Shown: one piece after another, positions 9,164 through 17,992 of the stretch | How positions within the stretch are numbered: the stretch's first letter is position 1 | How the letters are laid out: each line of letters starts with the position of its first letter | NCBI RefSeq assembly: GCF_033097485.1 | Contig: NZ_AP028634.1 | Coordinates: forward strand, 248,001-312,000 | Reading direction: 5' to 3' | Source: Pyrofollis japonicus | GTDB taxonomy: Archaea; Thermoproteota; Thermoprotei_A; Sulfolobales; Pyrodictiaceae | Length of the DNA: 64,000 bases | Position numbers and translations under genes: made by a program | The notes under the pieces: model-generated | Database searches by the model: none | What the model saw: the letters and a program-made list of their open reading frames with translations, nothing else | What the model was told of the DNA's origin: nothing

Positions 9164-10131
9164 TGAGCCTTGCCTCGATTCTTGGAAGGGTACGTCGGGG
9201 GAGGAAAGAAGCAGTAGCAGAGACTATAGTGTACCATGATGTGGAGACGATATCTCGTAGACGCATGACGCTGTTACTAGCAACCATCCTTGGCCTCATC
9301 AGCCTCCCCCTCGTAATGATATATCTCTTGCTAGTCTTGTCTAGCTTTGCAGACCACATGCTCTCAGGCCCTGACATATTCACTGCAAAGTATAGTCTCG
9401 AGAACTGGAGACTGCTCTTCGAGGGCAGGCTTGAGCCCGCTGCTGCGCCACTCTATACTTTCTGGGACCTCGTAAAGATAATCATAAACACGCTAGTTGT
9501 TGCAGCCGGGGTAGCTGCAGTCGTCGTCGTTGCCAGTACTCTCGCGGGGTATGCTTTCTCGCGTATGAGGTTCAAGTGGAGGCGCGGGCTCATGGAGTTC
9601 CTCATACTCCTCCACGCTTTTCCAGGCGTAGCTCTGCTTATTGCTGTGTACGCTATCTATGTCTGGAGCCTGCAGCTGGTTCCAAAGAATGTGCTCACTA
9701 GCTACCAGTTCCTCTTCACTATACTGGCTAGGGCCTCGCTCGAGATACCTATGAGCATCTGGCTCATGAAGGGATTCTTCGACAAGATCCCGTGGGAGGT
9801 TGAGTGGAGCGCGCTCGTTGACGGAGCGTCCCGCATAAAGACTTGGTGGAAGATCCTCCTACCACAGGTTAAGCCAGGCATAGCCGCGCTATCGATTTTC
9901 GCGTTCCTTGCTGGATGGGAGGACCTAATCTATGTCCACGTCTTCCTATACGTCGCTGGCGGGATAAAGACGTTGGCAACATTCATAGAGGAGACAATAG
10001 GGAACATTGAGACAGCTTACCTCCCCATAGCAGCAGCCGCCGGAACACTATACCTCCTTCCCACGCTCCTCTTCTTTATCTTCACTCAAAGACTCCTACT
10101 CGAAACAATGAGCGGAGGGGTGAAAGGGTAA
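9160..10131 (+). CDS. sugar-type ABC transporter permease, MalG-like
   Basis: Second channel subunit, 323 aa with about six transmembrane helices after a 40-residue charged cytoplasmic N-terminus. The EAA loop WSALVDGASRIKTWWKILLP lies near residues 218-238, and PMSIWLMKGFF precedes it, as in MalG proteins. It overlaps the upstream MalF-like gene by 4 nt and the downstream ATPase gene by 1 nt, a tightly coupled operon. Confidence 0.89.
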   Translation: MMSLASILGRVRRGRKEAVAETIVYHDVETISRRRMTLLLATILGLISLPLVMIYLLLVLSSFADHMLSGPDIFTAKYSLENWRLLFEGRLEPAAAPLYTFWDLVKIIINTLVVAAGVAAVVVVASTLAGYAFSRMRFKWRRGLMEFLILLHAFPGVALLIAVYAIYVWSLQLVPKNVLTSYQFLFTILARASLEIPMSIWLMKGFFDKIPWEVEWSALVDGASRIKTWWKILLPQVKPGIAALSIFAFLAGWEDLIYVHVFLYVAGGIKTLATFIEETIGNIETAYLPIAAAAGTLYLLPTLLFFIFTQRLLLETMSGGVKG

Positions 10132-11249
10132 TGGTCGAAGTAGTCCTCGAGAACATTACTAAGCGCTTCGGAAAAGTAGTCGCAGTAGACAATATCTCCC
10201 TACGCTTCCCCGACGCAAGGTTCTCCGTCCTCCTGGGCCCAAGCGGTTCAGGCAAGACGACGCTACTCTACCTCATCGCAGGCATCTATAAGCCCACAAG
10301 CGGGCGCATATACTTCGGTGACCGCGACGTAACGGATCTACCGCCGGGCAAGCGGAACATAGGCCTAGTCTTCCAGAACTATGCCCTCTACCCCCACATG
10401 ACTGTCTACGACAACATAGCTTTTCCACTTAGGCTCAGAAAGGCACCAGAGTCAAAGATAGATTCAAAAGTCCACGAGGTCGCCAAGCTCCTCCACATAG
10501 AGGAGCTTCTTGACCGTTATCCGGCTCAGCTCAGCGGCGGCCAGCAACAAAGAGTAGCACTAGCAAGAGCACTCGTAAAGGAGCCCGAGGTGCTCTTGCT
10601 CGACGAGCCCCTTAGCAACCTTGACGCATTGCTACGCCTAATGATACGTGCTGAGCTCAAGAGGCTGCAGCGCGAATTAGAGATAACTACTATACACGTC
10701 ACACATGACCAGGCAGAGGCCATGAGTCTAGCAGACATGGTTGTAGTGATAGACAAGGGCCGCGTGCAGCAAATAGGGAGCCCCGACGATGTCTACTATA
10801 GGCCGAAGAACCTCTTCGTAGCAGGCTTCATAGGCTCGCCTCCAGCAAACATGCTTCAAGGCAAAGTCGTTAGGGGAGAAACCGTTGCAATAGAGGTTGC
10901 AGGCTCAGTGGCCCCGGTGAGCGAGAAGTATGCAAAGATACTTGTGGAAGCTGGTCTCGAGGAGATTGTCGTCGCGTTTAGGCCTGAGCATGCCAAGCTC
11001 TCAGCAGAGCCTAGCCCAGGTGCGCTGAGCATTCGCGGCGAAGTATACGCGGTTGAGCCCCTGGGTAGAGAGACTCTCGTGACACTCATCGTTGCGGGCA
11101 CGCCTGTCAAGGTCCTCACACCGCCGGAGGAGAGGCCTAGCAGCGGCGATAACTTGTACATAGTAGTACCCACTGAGAAGGTGATGCTGTTTGACCCGGA
11201 GACCGAGCTAAACCTTGAATACATAGCGGAGACTAAGATGCCGGACTAG
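10131..11249 (+). CDS. ABC transporter ATPase, MalK/UgpC family
   Basis: ATP-hydrolysing subunit of the sugar importer. It has Walker A GPSGSGKTT near residues 36-44, the Q-loop FQNYALYPHM, the signature LSGGQQQRVALARAL, Walker B VLLLDEPLSNLD and the switch histidine in THDQAEA. After about residue 240 a TOBE/OB-fold regulatory region follows, as in MalK and UgpC. The 372-aa length is standard. It ends the operon unless the small ORF at 11276 belongs to it. Confidence 0.93.
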   Translation: MVEVVLENITKRFGKVVAVDNISLRFPDARFSVLLGPSGSGKTTLLYLIAGIYKPTSGRIYFGDRDVTDLPPGKRNIGLVFQNYALYPHMTVYDNIAFPLRLRKAPESKIDSKVHEVAKLLHIEELLDRYPAQLSGGQQQRVALARALVKEPEVLLLDEPLSNLDALLRLMIRAELKRLQRELEITTIHVTHDQAEAMSLADMVVVIDKGRVQQIGSPDDVYYRPKNLFVAGFIGSPPANMLQGKVVRGETVAIEVAGSVAPVSEKYAKILVEAGLEEIVVAFRPEHAKLSAEPSPGALSIRGEVYAVEPLGRETLVTLIVAGTPVKVLTPPEERPSSGDNLYIVVPTEKVMLFDPETELNLEYIAETKMPD

Positions 11250-11275
11250 CGCCGGGGACAGAGAGGCGAGCATGG

Positions 11276-11491
11276 TTGAGCAGGTTCAGAGACTGGGCAA
11301 CTAGGGGGCTCGACCCGGTAAGCATCCTTGTAGCATATGCGCTTATTGTTTTCCTCGTTATTCTTTCCGCCTACTTTGTGTATAGGCGGTACCAGAGGGC
11401 ACTGGGCCGAGGCTCTGGGATAAGCACTCCTTTGCCGCGTTCGCAACCATTCTCGCTATTTGCGCTGACCCCATTGTTGTTGATGGCCTAG
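11276..11491 (+). CDS. small single-span membrane protein (doubtful)
   Basis: A 71-aa ORF 26 nt after the ATPase gene, starting at TTG with GAGAGGCGAG upstream. It has one clear transmembrane segment (residues about 16-36, LVAYALIVFLVILSAYFVYR) followed by a basic stretch. The last third runs antisense into the 3' end of the DHH gene, so at least that part is probably constrained by the opposite gene. It could be a small accessory subunit of the importer. The hydrophobic segment lies in the gap between genes, which is the main reason to keep it. Confidence 0.35.
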   Translation: MSRFRDWATRGLDPVSILVAYALIVFLVILSAYFVYRRYQRALGRGSGISTPLPRSQPFSLFALTPLLLMA

Positions 11492-12404
11492 GTGCTCCTG
11501 CGACGTTGCTGTGACCGCCTCCCCCGAGCTTTGCGGCGATGCAATCAGCTCTCAGCCTTCCCCACGTCTTTATGCTGAGCCCCTTCGGGTAGACTATTAC
11601 AACTACGTCGGCTTTATCGGGCCCCGGGGTCGCTCCCAAGCGCTGGACGTCGCACGCGCTTGCTCTTGGAGGCGGGGTCACCACGGCAACCCTTATACCG
11701 TTAAAGGACTCTATTAGGACGCTTGTCTTCTCCCTTATTTCGCGATAATAGCTAGGCGCTTCCTTCTCGTAGATCTCTCTAGCCCAGTCGGGCCAGAGTT
11801 CGCCCCGGGAGAGGGATTGGGCCGCGCGCCTCAATCCCTCCCAGTCAAGGTAGCGGAGAACGAGCCTCCACTTGTCTGCGAGGCCGTAGGGGTCCTCGCT
11901 GCAAGAGTCATCGGCTCTCGCTATCTCGACTAGCTTCTTCGAAACCTCGTCGTTCCAGCATTCGGTGAGAAAGCATGCCAGTTCTGCTGTCACCTTGCTC
12001 CGGTCACGGATAACTATTACACCGTGCTTCTCAAGCACAGTCTCCACGTCCTCTTCCCACACATGGTGGTCTAGCCAGATGACGGACTTAGCATACTTCG
12101 CCAGAGTCGCTATGGCCTCTGCATCACCGCGGCCACGTGGCGACAGATCCGCAATGACTACGACCGTGCCCGGCTTACCCGCTGCGCCTTGAAGCGCCCT
12201 TTTAGCCATCGTGTAGAGGCCGCGGACCCCGGCAACGCTGTGAGCCACTTCCTTGCCCTTGGAGCGCGCCCACCGCATGATTATTGCTGCCGAGGATAAG
12301 CCATCAAGGTCTACATGGCTTACTACGTGTATCCTGGAACCAGACTCCAGCGCCTCGCGCGCCTTCCTAAACAGCTGCGCTTGCTCCTCCTCTCCCAGGG
12401 CCAT
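11358..12404 (-). CDS. DHH-family phosphoesterase/exonuclease
   Basis: Predicted metal-dependent phosphoesterase related to RecJ and archaeal GAN-type nucleases. Visible motifs are HVVSHVDLDGLSSAAI (motif I), VVIADLSPRG (motif II), IWLDHHVWEE with the defining DHH (motif III), and the DHHA1 glycine motif GGGGHSNVAGA near the C-terminus. About 348 aa from the ATG at 12404, which has GGGGTG upstream; a longer reading from 12491 adds 29 residues with no family resemblance. The role may be in DNA replication or repair, or in cleaving small phosphodiesters; sequence alone does not decide. Confidence 0.82.
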   Translation of the reverse strand: MALGEEEQAQLFRKAREALESGSRIHVVSHVDLDGLSSAAIIMRWARSKGKEVAHSVAGVRGLYTMAKRALQGAAGKPGTVVVIADLSPRGRGDAEAIATLAKYAKSVIWLDHHVWEEDVETVLEKHGVIVIRDRSKVTAELACFLTECWNDEVSKKLVEIARADDSCSEDPYGLADKWRLVLRYLDWEGLRRAAQSLSRGELWPDWAREIYEKEAPSYYREIREKTSVLIESFNGIRVAVVTPPPRASACDVQRLGATPGPDKADVVVIVYPKGLSIKTWGRLRADCIAAKLGGGGHSNVAGAPRPSTTMGSAQIARMVANAAKECLSQSLGPVPSGTAYTQSRRKE

Positions 12405-12616
12405 TACACCCCTTACCCCTTCTCGGCACTTATGAGCAGGGAGAAGGGCCAATACTGCTTCTCGGGGCATCCAGCATAAACAGTACACCACTCATTTTCG
12501 GTAACAAGGAACGAGCCGAAACACGTCACGGAAAAATAGAGCGCAACTATCGAATTTAATCCGGCAAGGCACTTTTTACACCGTTTCAACCGCTCCTAGT
12601 ATCCTGGGGACAACAC

Positions 12617-13066
12617 ATGGCTTATAGGAAAATACTCGTAGGATACGATGGCAGTGAGGCATCAAAAATAGCTGTAAGAAAAGCAGTGGATCTAGCCAAG
12701 CAGCTTGGAGCGAGGATTACCGTTGCAACTGTTCTTCCTCCCCCCGTAGTGTTCCTTGGCGAGTTGATGGTCCCGGAATCAGTAGATATTAGCACGCTAG
12801 AGGAGCCCGCAAAGAAGGAGCTTGAGAAGCTCATAGCAGAGATAAAGGAGACAACCGGGCTCAGCGAAGCAGACTACGCCGTCCTCATGGGAGACCCGGC
12901 AGAAGAGCTCGTACGCTACGCCGAGGAGAACGGCTACGATCTCATAGTTGTTGGTAGGCGGGGGAGAGGCGGAATAGAGAGACTCTTGCTAGGGAGTGTC
13001 TCGAGCAAGGTGGTCTCTATAAGCAAGAATATTGACGTCCTTGTGGTAGAGACTAGCAAGAAATAG
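12617..13066 (+). CDS. universal stress protein, UspA family
   Basis: A 149-aa single-domain Usp protein. It begins with the typical KILVGYDGSEASKIAVRKAV and ends with the ATP-binding motif GRRGRGGIERLLLGSVSSKV (glycine spacing G-2x-G-9x-GS), so it probably binds ATP. Such proteins act as cytosolic dimers in stress response. It is monocistronic: AT-rich sequence and GGGGAC precede the ATG, and the next gene starts 204 nt later. Confidence 0.92.
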   Translation: MAYRKILVGYDGSEASKIAVRKAVDLAKQLGARITVATVLPPPVVFLGELMVPESVDISTLEEPAKKELEKLIAEIKETTGLSEADYAVLMGDPAEELVRYAEENGYDLIVVGRRGRGGIERLLLGSVSSKVVSISKNIDVLVVETSKK

Positions 13067-13270
13067 CAACCCCGCACTGTTTAGATAGTCGACGCTGTGC
13101 CTAGAAAGGAGTACTGTCTACTCTTTTCTCTACATAGCGATGCCTTGTTAGCTCAGAGGAGAAGAGCACACGTTTTTGCCTTATCATAGAATTAGCTGCT
13201 TACCTTTTGCTGCGGTTGTGGTTATATTTTCTCGCAGCCCCTATCATAGCGTAAGTATGGGGCAGTATTG

Positions 13271-14170
13271 ATGGCGAAGCGTGTATGTGAGCATAGAGCA
13301 TTGGCGGCAGTAGGCTCGCTGGCTAGGAAGAAAGCACCACCAGTAGTTCCCGCCAGTAGTATTGGTTCTTGGTATTGGTGCAGGCTTAAGGCATGGCACA
13401 GTGTGAGCCTCTTCAACACCGGGTGGCTGAGCTTGGAGGAGCTGGGGGAGGACGAGCTTGCTGGGCTCGTTGTCCTCTGGGCTGCTGAGCTCTGGAAGAA
13501 GGGCAGGGAGAGAATAATCACGGGGAGAATTATTCACGGGGAGAACGCGAGCGATGCAATTAGTGAGGCGCTTACAGGGCCACAGATAGCCGAGGTATTG
13601 CTAAGGGAGGACGGGAAGGCGTTTAAGAAGCTTTTAGAGAATGGAGTGGTCTCAATGGGGCTTATTGATCCCCGCGAGTATGAGGAGCAGGTGAGAAAGT
13701 ACAATGAGGCCACGGATATTGTGGAGTACTTTAGGCGAGAAGAGTGGCCGATGATTGGGCGAAGGGCTCCAAGAGGCTACATGGTGATAGGGGTGCCTGA
13801 CTCGATAGAGTATAGTAGGGGAGGCCTACGCGTAGCGGAGCTAAAGACCTCGTCAAAGCCATGGCTTGTGCGTAGACACTCTAGGAGCTACTTGGCTGCA
13901 AAGGCTCAGCTCGCAGCATATACGTGGATACTGGTCGAGAAATGGCCTCTTGAGGAAGCAGTGCTCGTCTTCAAAGACGTTGCTGGGAGAACCTTCCTTG
14001 TTGAGAGGTTCGTGCCGGAGGATCTCGCCGAGTGGTTTGAGAGAAACGGCCTAACAGTGGCAGACGAGCTAGCTTCACTGGAGCCGCCAAGGCCGTCGGA
14101 TAGGGCTCCTTGCAGGAGCTGTGAGTATGGTAACATAGACCCCGTATTCCTTAGAACGAGCCAGGGGTGA
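13271..14170 (+). CDS. Cas4-like PD-(D/E)XK exonuclease
   Basis: Predicted nuclease of the Cas4/RecB-like superfamily. After about 30 residues comes a Cas4-type N-terminal motif with a single cysteine, SIGSWYWCRLKAW (Cys37). The catalytic core is GVPDSIEY (Asp) followed by VAELKTSS (E-x-K) and the downstream YLAAKAQLAAYTWIL (QxxxY). The C-terminus carries CRSC, but the third C-terminal cysteine of standard Cas4 is not evident, so the Fe-S cluster may be incomplete or use Cys6. ATG 13271 is chosen; TTG 13268 directly before it is equivalent. No cas genes or CRISPR repeats lie nearby, so a general DNA repair role is as likely as adaptation. Confidence 0.72.
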   Translation: MAKRVCEHRALAAVGSLARKKAPPVVPASSIGSWYWCRLKAWHSVSLFNTGWLSLEELGEDELAGLVVLWAAELWKKGRERIITGRIIHGENASDAISEALTGPQIAEVLLREDGKAFKKLLENGVVSMGLIDPREYEEQVRKYNEATDIVEYFRREEWPMIGRRAPRGYMVIGVPDSIEYSRGGLRVAELKTSSKPWLVRRHSRSYLAAKAQLAAYTWILVEKWPLEEAVLVFKDVAGRTFLVERFVPEDLAEWFERNGLTVADELASLEPPRPSDRAPCRSCEYGNIDPVFLRTSQG

Positions 14171-14175
14171 CGCGC

Positions 14176-15147
14176 CTAGAGCGCTAATCGTGTCTCCCTA
14201 TACCTTTCCAGGCTCAGTAGCAGGAACACAGCTAGGCTTGCTGCATAGAGTGGTGCGGCTAGGTTCCTCTGCTCCTTCACCTTGACTGTTAGCCTTGCAG
14301 TCACTGTTGTATTCTCTATTATTTTTCCCGTCTCATTGGCTATTTTCTCGAAGACTTTTACCAGGTCGCTCGCCTTTTCCGCTACATAGCTCTTCCCGTG
14401 GCCGACCCTAGCCATGTACTCGACCTCGTCGCGGCCAGAAGGATTATTGCCTATAAAGACTGTGTAGACACGGATCCCCATGGATGCAAGCTTCTCCAAT
14501 ACCTCGCGGTACTCAAAGCGGTCAGCTGGGATACCATCCGAGGCAAACACTATTATGGCTGTCTGGTTGAACTCGCGGTAGATCTTTAGCCAGCTATAGG
14601 CGAGGGAGAGGGGATACGTATACATAGTGCCGCCGCCTGCCTCGAGCCTCCTTATAGCATCCAGTACTTCGGACACGTTTGCCCCGGGAGGTACTGCTAG
14701 CTCTACTTTGTCCGAGAACGCTATGAGGCCTATGTCAACGGTCTTATTGAGCCTACTGAGTTTTTCGACGAGCAGCTCTAGCGCCTTCTTCGCCTCCGCT
14801 AGCTTTGCTCCCATCATGCTCCCAGAGACATCGATTATAGCCACTACCACCGGACGCGGAGGAATGTGGAGCTGCACAAGGCTCCGCTTCTCCACATGCT
14901 TGACGACCGTGTACTCAATAGTAGGCGATGCCACCGCCAATGATAGGAGAATGGCTAGTAGTACCTCGAGTACGAGGAGCCTGCGTGGGCGACGATACAC
15001 CGGCTTCTCTATGAAGTCTACAAGCGGGTTGAAAAACGTGTTCATCTCAGCATACTTCCTGGAAGGGAGTCTACGCCTAAGGAGTATCAGCGCCGATATC
15101 GCCGCTACAGCGACACCAGCCAACGGGTTTGAGAAGAAGACCCTCAA
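14176..15147 (-). CDS. von Willebrand factor A domain membrane protein (BatA-like)
   Basis: A 323-aa protein with an N-terminal membrane segment pair (about residues 8-25 and 60-80), then a vWA domain with the metal-site motif DVSGSM near residue 110, and a C-terminal transmembrane helix (about 297-315). This is the Bat/Aerotolerance-type topology, with the vWA domain outside or in the pseudoperiplasm. It starts at TTG 15147, 13 nt after the upstream vWA gene's stop, and closes the leftward cluster that includes MoxR. The partner AAA ATPase MoxR probably acts on or with these vWA proteins. Confidence 0.8.
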   Translation of the reverse strand: MRVFFSNPLAGVAVAAISALILLRRRLPSRKYAEMNTFFNPLVDFIEKPVYRRPRRLLVLEVLLAILLSLAVASPTIEYTVVKHVEKRSLVQLHIPPRPVVVAIIDVSGSMMGAKLAEAKKALELLVEKLSRLNKTVDIGLIAFSDKVELAVPPGANVSEVLDAIRRLEAGGGTMYTYPLSLAYSWLKIYREFNQTAIIVFASDGIPADRFEYREVLEKLASMGIRVYTVFIGNNPSGRDEVEYMARVGHGKSYVAEKASDLVKVFEKIANETGKIIENTTVTARLTVKVKEQRNLAAPLYAASLAVFLLLSLERYRETRLAL

Positions 15148-15160
15148 CCAAACCCCGCCT

Positions 15161-16096
15161 CTAGACTCCGTGCCTTCTGAGAACGAGGACTAGAGGAGCT
15201 ATTGCAGAGGCGCCAATTATCCAGGATATGTCTCTGCGCCCAGCCCGGACGAGGAGCGAGGTCTCACCCTTAGCCGTTAATGCTTGAAGCCTTGCCCGCT
15301 TAGCAGCATCCATTGCAAGGCTCTCGAGCACGCTGTAGGTTATCTGGTTAAGCCTGTAAACCCTGACGCCTGTATCTCGGAGTCTTGCCTCCAGCTTGTA
15401 GCCGCGTGGATCCGACCCAACTATCACGAATAGTACTGGTATGTGCCTCTCCTTCAAGCTCTTAGCTACTTGTACCGGGTCAGGACCATAGTTCCAACCA
15501 CCATCTGTCACAACGACTACTGCACCTGGGAGCCCCGATACGCGGAGATACGTCGCCGCTGATGATAGGGCGTCGCCTATTGCTGAGTACTTCTCCCCCG
15601 CCCTGAGTCCTTGGAGTGCCTTCGAAACATTAGATGGAGGCCCCTTGTAGATGAGCCTAGTTGTGGCGGAGAAGCCGAGGACGACTATTGACGCGTTCCC
15701 TACGCGGGTAAGCATCTCGCTTAGGAGCTCCTTGGCCAGGTCGAGCCTCGTCTTCGTGCCCTCCTTATACCCCATGCTCTTGGAGAGATCTATTGCAACA
15801 ACCAAGGTTATCGGGATGTTCATAGCCTTGTCTATGTTCTCTATGCTCAACTTCACCCGCTTATACGTAGCTATACTCGGCGACGAGGAGGCTACAACAA
15901 GCAATACTATGAGCAATAAGTGTGCAGCTGGGAAGCGAGGAGGAGAACCCTGGCCGCCAAGCTTAGAGCGAATAACCAAGTAGTTATTCTTAGCGAGCCT
16001 CCAGAGGTAGAAAGGCGCGAGAACCAAGACGAGCAGGGCTAAGAGATAAGGATGCCCAAACTCTATGTGAATAGTGTCCACCGGGAAGAGCTTCAT
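15161..16096 (-). CDS. von Willebrand factor A domain membrane protein
   Basis: Paralogue of the neighbouring vWA gene, about 311 aa. It shows an N-terminal membrane segment (about residues 16-34), a second at about 58-75, a vWA domain with DLSKSM in the metal site near residue 105 and TDGGWNYGP later in the fold, and a hydrophobic C-terminal helix. ATG 16096 is preferred over GTG 16102 because GGGGG lies at suitable spacing. It forms an operon with the downstream vWA gene and the upstream helical protein. Confidence 0.78.
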   Translation of the reverse strand: MKLFPVDTIHIEFGHPYLLALLVLVLAPFYLWRLAKNNYLVIRSKLGGQGSPPRFPAAHLLLIVLLVVASSSPSIATYKRVKLSIENIDKAMNIPITLVVAIDLSKSMGYKEGTKTRLDLAKELLSEMLTRVGNASIVVLGFSATTRLIYKGPPSNVSKALQGLRAGEKYSAIGDALSSAATYLRVSGLPGAVVVVTDGGWNYGPDPVQVAKSLKERHIPVLFVIVGSDPRGYKLEARLRDTGVRVYRLNQITYSVLESLAMDAAKRARLQALTAKGETSLLVRAGRRDISWIIGASAIAPLVLVLRRHGV

Positions 16097-16119
16097 TAAC
16101 ACGGCCCCCGAGCCCTCCC

Positions 16120-17058
16120 CTAATCGTCGCTACTTGGTGCACGATAGCCAGCGCCATGACCGCCTCCCTGGCTCCCGCTTTGCTCACCGCTACTAGCACC
16201 TGGGCCCTCCTGTCCTCCCTGCTGGAGACTACCTAGCTTGCTGAGAAGCTGCTCGATTATCACTGCTTCATTGTAGCCCATTGCTCCTGCTTTCTCGGGT
16301 CTAAGGCTCTTGATCCCTTTAACTAGGTTCTCGGCTTCCTGTGGCGAAGGCTTTTCACCGGTACAAAGCTTCTTAACGGTATCATTGTTCTGGGCAAGGA
16401 AGTTGAAGAACCTATTTATCTCGTTAAGCATGCTGAGAGCCTCAGCTACCTTGTTTGTAAGGTTTTCAGCGATCTCCTTATGTTGCAGTGAGAGTAGAGC
16501 ACTAGTATCAATGCTGGAGCCGTAGCCAAGCGCCTCTGACAATCTTTCCCTAGCATTTGTTAGAAGAGGCTTAGCTTCCTCATAGGTCTTCAGCGCTTCG
16601 TCAATCCTACAGTTCTCGGCCAAGCCGAGCGCCTCGGCAGTCTTCAGTAAGCCCTCATACAGCTCCGGTACAGCTAACGTGCTTTCAGCGGACTCGTTGG
16701 CTAGAAGCGCATAGCTCTCCATAGCTTTCTTCATCGCGGCTGAGAAGCCCTTGTTAACACTAACCTCGTTTGCCGCCTCCATAAGATCCCTAGATACGCT
16801 GAAAGCCTGCGAAGCAATTACCCACGTCTTGCTTGTATTTGGCTCCAATAGGCTGAGTGCTCTACTTAGCTGCGTCAAACTCATATTAGCGAGGACGGTT
16901 GCCTTGGCCATGAGCTCGGTAGGCTTCGGCTTCTCGCCGCTACCCTTGCCAAAAGGCATAAACGTAACTATAAACGGAGACAGTAGCACAAGTACCACTA
17001 GTATCCATACAAGAGTCCTCTTACTTAGCAACCTAAGCCTCAGACTCTTCTCCCTCAT
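16120..17058 (-). CDS. membrane-anchored helical protein, unknown
   Basis: Not recognised. The 312-aa product has a basic N-terminus and a single membrane segment (about residues 14-34), then some 230 residues of leucine/alanine-rich helices likely outside the cell, and a low-complexity Gly/Ser/Gln C-terminal tail of about 35 residues. Position between an ABC exporter set and the two vWA genes in a MoxR cluster suggests it is a structural partner in the same envelope complex. Two cysteines (in AENCRID and KKLCTGE) could form a disulphide. Confidence 0.6.
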   Translation of the reverse strand: MREKSLRLRLLSKRTLVWILVVLVLLSPFIVTFMPFGKGSGEKPKPTELMAKATVLANMSLTQLSRALSLLEPNTSKTWVIASQAFSVSRDLMEAANEVSVNKGFSAAMKKAMESYALLANESAESTLAVPELYEGLLKTAEALGLAENCRIDEALKTYEEAKPLLTNARERLSEALGYGSSIDTSALLSLQHKEIAENLTNKVAEALSMLNEINRFFNFLAQNNDTVKKLCTGEKPSPQEAENLVKGIKSLRPEKAGAMGYNEAVIIEQLLSKLGSLQQGGQEGPGASSGEQSGSQGGGHGAGYRAPSSDD

Positions 17059-17131
17059 TACGGGCCAACACCCTGGATGATGCCTTTCTCTCCGCTATAT
17101 GAGGGCGGCGGTCATACAGTATTCGAGGTCA

Positions 17132-17986
17132 TCATGTTCTTAGTTTATCTGCTATTTTTCTAAATATACGCCACTTACCAGTATAGTACTCTGGGTGAAT
17201 ACTTGCATCAGCAACTATTATGAGAAAGCCTCCACCTATTATAGATGCTGCACGGGCAGCCATTAGCCAAGTAATTCTCGGGATCAAGCCCATCTTTATC
17301 CATATGCCTACTTGTCGTACTGCGTGTACAGCTCCCGAAGTCGGAGTGGTCCATGGCTGCTGCGAGCTAGCAAGTGATTGGAGCATTTTTACTACTTGCT
17401 TACCAGGCACCTTGGTACCCATTGCCGGGTCCTCTATCTCGAAACTATCTGCAGGAATGTATATGGCGACGATTACTCGTAGTAGCCTAGAGGCTCCAAA
17501 GCCTAAGCTGTATTTAGCCAAATAATCAGTTATATCGATATATTCGCCTAGGCGAGCACCGTGATATATAAAGGCGTCCTTAGGCATAGAGTACGTATAC
17601 TTAACCAGGTTATCGAGATCCGAAATACTGTTAATTCTTACATAGTTTGCCGGCGGGTTAAAAATACAGGATGATGTTTTCAATACGTACAAATATATAT
17701 GCGCTCTTAGGGACCCATGATTCAATATTACAAGTCTTCGGGCACCATACGTAACAATTGACTTGTCTACATAGATTACTGTCCTATATGCATCACTAAT
17801 GGGAATTGACGATGTACAAGTATCGTATACGAGGTAAACACCATTGCCACTAACCCCGACTATGTGAGGATTGCCGGTTCCAAGTGTTTGCTTAAAACCA
17901 GTTCCTAGAAAGGATGGCAAAGCGATGCTGATTATTGATGATAGACCAACTATTATCAGTATTAGGCCTAGGATGCGAAACAGCAA
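17132..17986 (-). CDS. membrane-anchored protein of unknown function linked to ABC exporter
   Basis: Not recognised. A 284-aa protein with an N-terminal transmembrane helix (about residues 5-27), a long mostly beta-rich extracellular part with three or more cysteines, and a C-terminal transmembrane helix (about 238-260) with a short basic cytoplasmic tail. It starts at TTG 17986 with GGTGTAA upstream and lies 6 nt after the permease gene, so it is probably an accessory subunit of that exporter. Confidence 0.6.
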   Translation of the reverse strand: MLFRILGLILIIVGLSSIISIALPSFLGTGFKQTLGTGNPHIVGVSGNGVYLVYDTCTSSIPISDAYRTVIYVDKSIVTYGARRLVILNHGSLRAHIYLYVLKTSSCIFNPPANYVRINSISDLDNLVKYTYSMPKDAFIYHGARLGEYIDITDYLAKYSLGFGASRLLRVIVAIYIPADSFEIEDPAMGTKVPGKQVVKMLQSLASSQQPWTTPTSGAVHAVRQVGIWIKMGLIPRITWLMAARAASIIGGGFLIIVADASIHPEYYTGKWRIFRKIADKLRT

Positions 17987-17992
17987 AACCAG

